37,094 bases of DNA from Spirochaetales bacterium (GTDB lineage Bacteria > Spirochaetota > Spirochaetia > Sphaerochaetales > Sphaerochaetaceae). The notes beneath the pieces are model-generated. The model searched no databases, was not told where the DNA came from, and saw only the letters and a program-made list of their open reading frames with translations. Positions 32,668 to 37,094 of the stretch are shown piece after piece; the first letter of the stretch is position 1, and each line of letters begins with the position of its first letter. Position numbers and translations under genes: made by a program. The stretch lies in assembly GCA_017475725.1 (NCBI GenBank), contig JAFVFA010000052.1, positions 1 to 37,094 on the forward strand. The letters run 5' to 3'.

Positions 32668-34896
32668 CTATTCTTCACAGGCATCGCCGTTTACGGCTCT
32701 GACCCTGTCCACGACCAGTTCTCTGAACTTCTCGCTCAACATGGCGAAGAAGGCCGTGAAGCCTGTGACCCTGACGACAAGGTCCGGATACTTGTACGGA
32801 TCCTTGTGAGCCTCCAGTATCTTCTTGGCATCGATTATGTTGATGTTCAGAAGGGTGTTTCCGCTCTTCATTATGCCCATGACCATGGCGCACATCTTGT
32901 CGACCCCTTCCGGGTCGTTGGCTATCTGAGGGTCAACCTCAAGCTGGACGGGGGCGGTGTTCCCGTAGCCAGGCTGGATGGCGGCGATGGAGTTGCACAT
33001 GCTTGTCACAGCTCCATCCTTCCTGAAACCGCCGTTCGGGTTTGCCCCATGGTTTATGGGTTCTCCCTTCCTTCTTCCGTTGGGCGTAGCACCCAGGATC
33101 GAACCCAGAAGTATGGTGTTTGACCAGGAGAAGAAGCCCGGGATGAAGTTGACGTGCTTCGGGTTGTCGCTGTGCTGTCTGACAAGGTCCCTTACCAGAG
33201 AGGTCCAGAGTTTGGATATCCTGACGGCCCATCTGTCACCTATGGTGTCTCCGCCGCCGTATCTCTCGCTGTGGAGCATCATCTGCCTTGTGTATTCCCC
33301 GCCTTCATCGTTGAAGTCCGCATCCATGTGCCTGGTGAGTTCGGCGTAGGTGAGCTTGTGCTCTATGTCTATCCTCTGCTCGCAGGCGGCGAAACTGTCG
33401 GCCGCAACTGCCAGGCCCGCTCCGTCGACGCACATGTTGTAGTAGTTGGCCCCTCCGTCCGTTATGTTCTCCCCCTTCTCGATCAGACCGTGCTGGAAGA
33501 GGTTGAGGATCAGCTCTGGCTGGCTCTTTGTCTGGTAGGTCAGATGGTGGATTATGCCCTTTCCGGTTGCATCCACTGCTATCTTCAGATGCTTGCTGAA
33601 GTAGTCCCAGAGGACCTCTGAGCTTGGGGTTATGCTTCCGGCGTTGTCCATCATGTCCTTGTAGGCCACGGAGAACACCATTGCGATGTTGACCTTGACC
33701 GTGTCGTTCATCGTGTATTCCATGCCCGGCATGCACATCCAGTGGCATCCTGCGGCAACCCTCTTCCTTGCAAGCTCCTTGGAGTAGCCGCATCTCATGA
33801 ATCCTTCGGTGAGGGCCTTGTCGTTCGAGTATCTTGGCCATCCCTGCTTGTTCTTGAAAAGGAGCTCAACGGACTCCCTGAAGAAGACAGGGTCAAGCTT
33901 GTCATGGACCCTGATCGTCAGGTTTGTCGCGATGTTGAGCTTGTCTGCGGCGTAGAGGGCAAGGTAGCTCAGATGACAGGTCTTGTCGTTGTCGTTCTCG
34001 TCAGGTCCTCCAAGCTGCCAGTATCTGCTGTCCTGCAGGAACATGCAGGCAAGGTAGAAGATGGCCTCGTCGTCCGTGAGCCTTCCGGCTTTGATGTCAC
34101 GCTCATAGAACGGGTTGAAGAGGTCCTCAAGCTGTCCACCTGCGCTTCCTCTGTTGTAGGTTCTGCTCAGCATGCTGAACCAGTTGCTCCATTGGATGGC
34201 CTCCCTGAAGGTCTCAGGAGGATTTTCAGCTATCTTTCTGTCAATATCGGCCATTATTCTGAGGTTTTCGGAAAGCTGCTTGTTCTTCTCCTCCCTGGAG
34301 CAGGCCTCAATCTCGTCCGCGGCCCTCCTTATGAAGGCCATTATGTTCTCCACAACCTCTATCTCGGAGTCGTAGAATTCCCTGTGTGTCTCGTCATGGA
34401 GCTCCTTCTGCTCCTTGAGCTTTCTGAGTATTCCACCCCATCCGAGGTCCATTCCGATCTGGAGATCCGGTGTGAAATGGTGGCAGTTGTCTATTCCCGA
34501 TATGACCTGGTACTTGTCGAAGATGGCCTGGAGCTCAGGGTAGGCGTAGTCAGGGTTCCACTTCTTTGTCTTGGGTCTGAGTCTCTCAAGGAACAGAAAG
34601 CCCTTTGCGGAGAAGGCATCAAGGGCATCCACGTAGATTGGATGCTGCTGCAGAATGGAGCAGTAGTTCTCCGTCCATGCCTTGTAGCCGTATATGGATC
34701 CGTTGGGGTGGTTGGGTTTCAGCTTGTAGTCGAACACATTCTGGACTATAAGCCCGTAGTCGTCCTCGTCCGCTCCACCGGCCTTTGCCTTCTCTTCGGT
34801 CTGCTGGACCTTCCGCCTGCGCAGAAGTGCAATCCTCTCGTCATAGGAGAATGTCCTGTTCGGGTCGAACTCGTTTATGAATCTTATCTCGCTCAT
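32668..34896 (-). CDS. Glycyl radical enzyme, PFL-like family of unknown substrate
   Basis: 742 residues, full length for the family. The C-terminal radical loop is LVVRVTGFTAFF with the radical-bearing glycine at Gly712. The active-site loop is RVAAGCHWMCMPGMEY, with Cys384 as the likely thiyl cysteine and a second cysteine at 388. Other family landmarks are GWGGILRKL (~152), GGQLEDLFNPFYERD (~253), GANYYNMCVDGAGLA (~482) and LGATPNGRRKGEP (~601). The glutamate two residues after the cysteine (GCxE) of diol, choline, glycerol and hydroxyproline enzymes is absent, and so is the adjacent Cys-Cys of pyruvate formate-lyase, so neither typical reaction can be assumed. The neighbours (activase, two cupins, two oxidoreductases) suggest a sugar or sugar acid. 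Oxygen-sensitive and cytoplasmic. Confidence 0.9.
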   Translation of the reverse strand: MSEIRFINEFDPNRTFSYDERIALLRRRKVQQTEEKAKAGGADEDDYGLIVQNVFDYKLKPNHPNGSIYGYKAWTENYCSILQQHPIYVDALDAFSAKGFLFLERLRPKTKKWNPDYAYPELQAIFDKYQVISGIDNCHHFTPDLQIGMDLGWGGILRKLKEQKELHDETHREFYDSEIEVVENIMAFIRRAADEIEACSREEKNKQLSENLRIMADIDRKIAENPPETFREAIQWSNWFSMLSRTYNRGSAGGQLEDLFNPFYERDIKAGRLTDDEAIFYLACMFLQDSRYWQLGGPDENDNDKTCHLSYLALYAADKLNIATNLTIRVHDKLDPVFFRESVELLFKNKQGWPRYSNDKALTEGFMRCGYSKELARKRVAAGCHWMCMPGMEYTMNDTVKVNIAMVFSVAYKDMMDNAGSITPSSEVLWDYFSKHLKIAVDATGKGIIHHLTYQTKSQPELILNLFQHGLIEKGENITDGGANYYNMCVDGAGLAVAADSFAACEQRIDIEHKLTYAELTRHMDADFNDEGGEYTRQMMLHSERYGGGDTIGDRWAVRISKLWTSLVRDLVRQHSDNPKHVNFIPGFFSWSNTILLGSILGATPNGRRKGEPINHGANPNGGFRKDGAVTSMCNSIAAIQPGYGNTAPVQLEVDPQIANDPEGVDKMCAMVMGIMKSGNTLLNINIIDAKKILEAHKDPYKYPDLVVRVTGFTAFFAMLSEKFRELVVDRVRAVNGDACEE

Positions 34897-34909
34897 CTCT
34901 TCCTCTTGT

Positions 34910-35812
34910 TCAGCTTATCTTCAGTTCCACACCTGCGTCCTGCAGCTGTTTCCGTATCTCCTCCAGGTCCTTGTTGGAATACGGCCTGCAGTCCCCGAAT
35001 GGGTCCTCCGCATCCATTGCCATGCGTTTGGAGGAGCCGAGAGGATTGTAGTTCAGAAGCTCGTAGTACTTTATGTTCCTCAGCTTGGACACGAACTCGG
35101 CAACGCCCTTGAGGTTCGTGATGTCGTTCGTGGCCCCTGGTATCAGAGGTGTCCTCACTATCATGGGGATCCCGAGAAGGGATGACCTTCCGATGTTGTT
35201 GAATATGATCTGGTTGTCAACCCCTGTGTACTTCTTGTGGGTGGGGGAGTCCACATGCTTCAGGTCGCACATGATAAGGTCCATCTTCTTCAGCATTGGC
35301 TCGATCCGGTGGTAGGGAAGGGCCATGTTGGTCTCGCAGGCTATCCTGATGCCCTCTGCGTGGCAGGCGTCGGCAAGCTCCTCTATGAAGGCCGAATGGA
35401 GAGAGGCCTCTCCTCCCGAGACCGTGACGCCACCGTCCGACAGATCGTAGTACAGCTTGTCCTGACGCACCTCCGCCATGACCTCCTCAACGGTGTATGG
35501 CTTTGAGGACATCACAAGGGCGGATGCTGTGCAGTTCTCCGCCAGATCCTCCGCATTTTTCAGTATCTTCCTGTCAATCACATGTCTGCCGCCCTCCAGC
35601 CTGACGGCGTTGGGTGGGTCGCTGAGCCTGAAGCATGTTCCGCAGCCTATGCACTTGTTGGAATAGTGCATGAGAACCGGCTTCATGGATATCGTCTCCG
35701 GATTGTGGCACCATGTGCAGTGCATGTTGCACCCCTGGAAGAACACTGTGGTCCTTATGCCTGGACCGTCGTTCAAGGAGAATCTCTGAATGTTCGTTAT
35801 CAATGCCTGCAT
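34910..35812 (-). CDS. Glycyl radical enzyme activase (radical SAM)
   Basis: 300 residues. The radical-SAM cluster motif is FFQGCNMHCTWCHNPE (Cys28, Cys32, Cys35), preceded by RFSLNDGPGIRTTV as in all glycyl-radical activases. It generates the glycyl radical on the adjacent enzyme by hydrogen abstraction using S-adenosylmethionine. The inserted ferredoxin-like region is reduced: CIGCGTC (Cys54, 57, 60) is present, but the fourth cysteine position reads LSDPPNAV and the second cluster is reduced to Cys94 (ENCTASAL). One auxiliary 4Fe-4S cluster is the most that seems likely, against two in many relatives. DGGVTVSGGEASLHSAF is the family's GGE motif. GGGAG lies before the start; the glycyl radical enzyme begins 13 bases after the stop. 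Confidence 0.93.
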   Translation of the reverse strand: MQALITNIQRFSLNDGPGIRTTVFFQGCNMHCTWCHNPETISMKPVLMHYSNKCIGCGTCFRLSDPPNAVRLEGGRHVIDRKILKNAEDLAENCTASALVMSSKPYTVEEVMAEVRQDKLYYDLSDGGVTVSGGEASLHSAFIEELADACHAEGIRIACETNMALPYHRIEPMLKKMDLIMCDLKHVDSPTHKKYTGVDNQIIFNNIGRSSLLGIPMIVRTPLIPGATNDITNLKGVAEFVSKLRNIKYYELLNYNPLGSSKRMAMDAEDPFGDCRPYSNKDLEEIRKQLQDAGVELKIS

Positions 35813-35837
35813 CGATGACTCCCTTTTCTATATTTGT

Positions 35838-35853
35838 AGCGCACGTAAGCGCA
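35838..35853. promoter_or_regulatory. Direct repeat, possible operator of the glycyl-radical operon
   Basis: AGCGCA occurs at 35838-35843 and again at 35848-35853, exactly one helical turn apart, 26 to 41 bases before the activase start. It could bind the divergent regulator. No standard LacI-type palindrome is seen. Confidence 0.35.
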
Positions 35854-35902
35854 TACGGATTCACACTCAAAGATTAGTCACTGGGTTCACCATCAGACAA
35901 TA

Positions 35903-35926
35903 CAAAAAAAGCGGCAAAAAAAGCGG
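35903..35926. repeat. Two tandem 12-bp repeats in the divergent promoter region
   Basis: CAAAAAAAGCGG is repeated without a gap at 35903-35914 and 35915-35926. The A-tracts are in phase with each other at 12 bp and may bend the DNA. Confidence 0.7.
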
Positions 35927-35950
35927 AAATATTTGGGGCATGCTTTGGTT

Positions 35951-35982
35951 CCCATCTGATAAAATGCCCATCTGATAAAATG
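35951..35982. repeat. Two tandem 16-bp repeats just upstream of the regulator promoter
   Basis: CCCATCTGATAAAATG at 35951-35966 and 35967-35982, identical and adjoining; a further CCC follows. They end 3 bases before the -35 box and are good activator or operator candidates. Confidence 0.8.
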
Positions 35983-35985
35983 CCC

Positions 35986-36014
35986 TTGAAAACGCGGATG
36001 ATGGGATTTAGAAT
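35986..36014 (+). promoter_or_regulatory. Promoter of the divergent regulator gene
   Basis: TTGAAA (35986-35991), a 17-base spacer and TAGAAT (36009-36014), close to the sigma-70 consensus, 30 bases before the start codon at 36045. Confidence 0.65.
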
Positions 36015-36044
36015 TTTCTTTGTTGAATTATTATGGGAGGGTAT

Positions 36045-37094
36045 ATGCAGCTGGACAACAAAACGATTTTTCTGATAGTTGAGCCAAACTACATGACGCC
36101 CTTCTGGTATGCACGGAGCATAGAGGGGCTGGAGGAGGCCGCGGCAAGGCACAAGCAGGAGGTCCGCAGGCTCTCTTCCATCAATGAGCTCGATGTTCAG
36201 ACAACCGCCATAGTCATAATCGGCACCACACACTCATGGATAAAGGAGACGCTGGACCAGGTCAGGTCCAGAAACCTCCGCCCGATACTGATCGGGACCA
36301 TACCGTCCAAGTACGGTGAGGATGTCTCCGGGACGATGTACGGCAGCCATTCGGCAATAGAGGAGATGGTCCACTATTTCCATTATTACGGACGCAGGAA
36401 GATCGCCCTGGTTGACATCAATGCGAATTCGTCCAACGACTCCATGAAGGTCGAGAGCTTTCTGGGCACAACCAGCAAGCTGGGTCTGGACACCTCATAC
36501 AACGACATCTTCTTCCGCAACTCAGGGTCCCAGAATGGGGATGACAAGTTCCTGCAGAACATACGGTCCTATGATGGCGTCATCTGCTCGAACGACTACT
36601 CCGCCGCCTTCCTGCTGAAGTACGCAGAGGACAACGGAATCAGGGTCCCGGACGAGCTTTTTGTGGCGGGGTTGGGGGATACATCCCTCTGCCGCTACAC
36701 CAATCCCACCCTGACATCTGCCACAAGAAGCTACTACGAGACGGGCGAGAACGCCTATGAGCTGTGGAGGACCCTGACACGCAACCCGAACGTGGAGTCA
36801 ATAGTCACTACAATGCGCAGCTACCTCAAGCCCAGAGGGAGCACGGGCTTCATGCCGGGTGTCAAGGTGGAGATCAACCAGTTCGGTGTCCCTGCCGCAA
36901 GCTCCGAGCTCGACAAGAACATAATGAGGAAGGGCGCAGACTCCCTGAAGTCAATCCAGGAATGCCTTTCCCAGTGTGACTCTGTGGACATGTCGATAAT
37001 AGCCGGAGTCCTGACCAACGACAGCAATGAAAGGCTCGCAGAGGACCTCTCAATGTCGACTGGAGCCATAAACTACAGGCTGAAGAAACTCTAC
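36045..37094 (+). CDS. Transcriptional regulator with N-terminal LacI-type sensor and C-terminal helix-turn-helix, 3' truncated
   Basis: The frame is open from the ATG at 36045 (GGGAGGG 3 bases upstream) through the last base of the window, 350 residues. It begins directly as a periplasmic-binding-protein-like sensor (TIFLIVEPNYMTPFWYARSI), without the N-terminal helix-turn-helix of LacI proteins. Sensor landmarks are IGTIPSKYG, YYGRRKIALVDINANSSNDS, YDGVICSNDYSAAFLLKYAE and VPDELFVAGLGDTSLCRYTNP, the Peripla_BP_3 pattern. Residues ~270-315 form a linker, and from ~325 NERLAEDLSMSTGAINYRLK looks like a helix-turn-helix of LuxR or similar type. It resembles XylR-like proteins in domain order. 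Divergent from the activase gene, so it very probably controls the glycyl-radical operon in response to a sugar. Confidence 0.75.
   Translation, partial: MQLDNKTIFLIVEPNYMTPFWYARSIEGLEEAAARHKQEVRRLSSINELDVQTTAIVIIGTTHSWIKETLDQVRSRNLRPILIGTIPSKYGEDVSGTMYGSHSAIEEMVHYFHYYGRRKIALVDINANSSNDSMKVESFLGTTSKLGLDTSYNDIFFRNSGSQNGDDKFLQNIRSYDGVICSNDYSAAFLLKYAEDNGIRVPDELFVAGLGDTSLCRYTNPTLTSATRSYYETGENAYELWRTLTRNPNVESIVTTMRSYLKPRGSTGFMPGVKVEINQFGVPAASSELDKNIMRKGADSLKSIQECLSQCDSVDMSIIAGVLTNDSNERLAEDLSMSTGAINYRLKKLY

Noticed and set aside
33742..35112. A 456-codon open frame on the plus strand opposite the glycyl radical enzyme and activase
   Set aside because: The opposite strand carries full-length proteins with all catalytic motifs. 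The long open frame is a shadow produced by their codon bias, with no ribosome site or domain of its own.

Overview
The window looks like chromosomal DNA of a host-associated anaerobe, most probably a spirochaete (Sphaerochaeta- or Treponema-like). I infer this from the style of the genes, not from a marker gene: large lipoproteins with carboxypeptidase-regulatory-like repeats and BspA-type leucine-rich repeats, a C-terminal DUF1566/Lcl_C-like domain, paired LPP20-type lipoproteins, a glycyl radical enzyme, and preference for AGG/AGA arginine codons. No rRNA, tRNA, IS element, integrase or CRISPR array was seen.

Layout. (1) 1-2069: an N-acylglucosamine-2-epimerase-family sugar isomerase cut by the window edge, then a Cof-type HAD phosphatase. 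(2) 2192-17946: a small XRE regulator is divergent from two giant paralogous lipoproteins (2042 and 1731 aa). These share their N-terminal third and differ in their distal modules. The second ends in a C-type-lectin-like domain whose last codons resemble the variable region of a diversity-generating retroelement target. A low-GC orphan gene follows, then a compact set of two LPP20-like lipoproteins and a CsgG-like/outer-membrane-barrel fusion, closed by a clear terminator. (3) 17943-19562: an ATPase_2/DUF234 gene behind a tandem-repeat leader with covarying hairpins. (4) 19670-25702: a three-gene ABC importer (binding protein, ATPase, fused permease) divergent from nagA-nagB. (5) 25715-27440: an AAA_14/DUF4143 ATPase behind three 32-bp tandem repeats, and a remnant winged-helix ORF. 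(6) 27497-37094: a minus-strand operon of radical-SAM activase, glycyl radical enzyme, bicupin, mannose-6-phosphate-isomerase-like cupin, FAD oxidoreductase and Gfo/Idh/MocA oxidoreductase, probably followed by a Na+/Ca2+ exchanger. It is divergent from a regulator with a LacI-type sensor at its N-terminus and a helix-turn-helix at its C-terminus; that gene runs off the window.

How it fits together. Most metabolic genes point to carbohydrate use: amino sugars (AGE family, nagA, nagB, importer) and an unidentified sugar or sugar acid handled by the glycyl-radical operon under the divergent sensor. The lipoproteins point to a large exposed adhesive surface. The best candidates for something undescribed are the glycyl-radical operon, the possible hypervariable lipoprotein tail and the repeat-leader ATPases.
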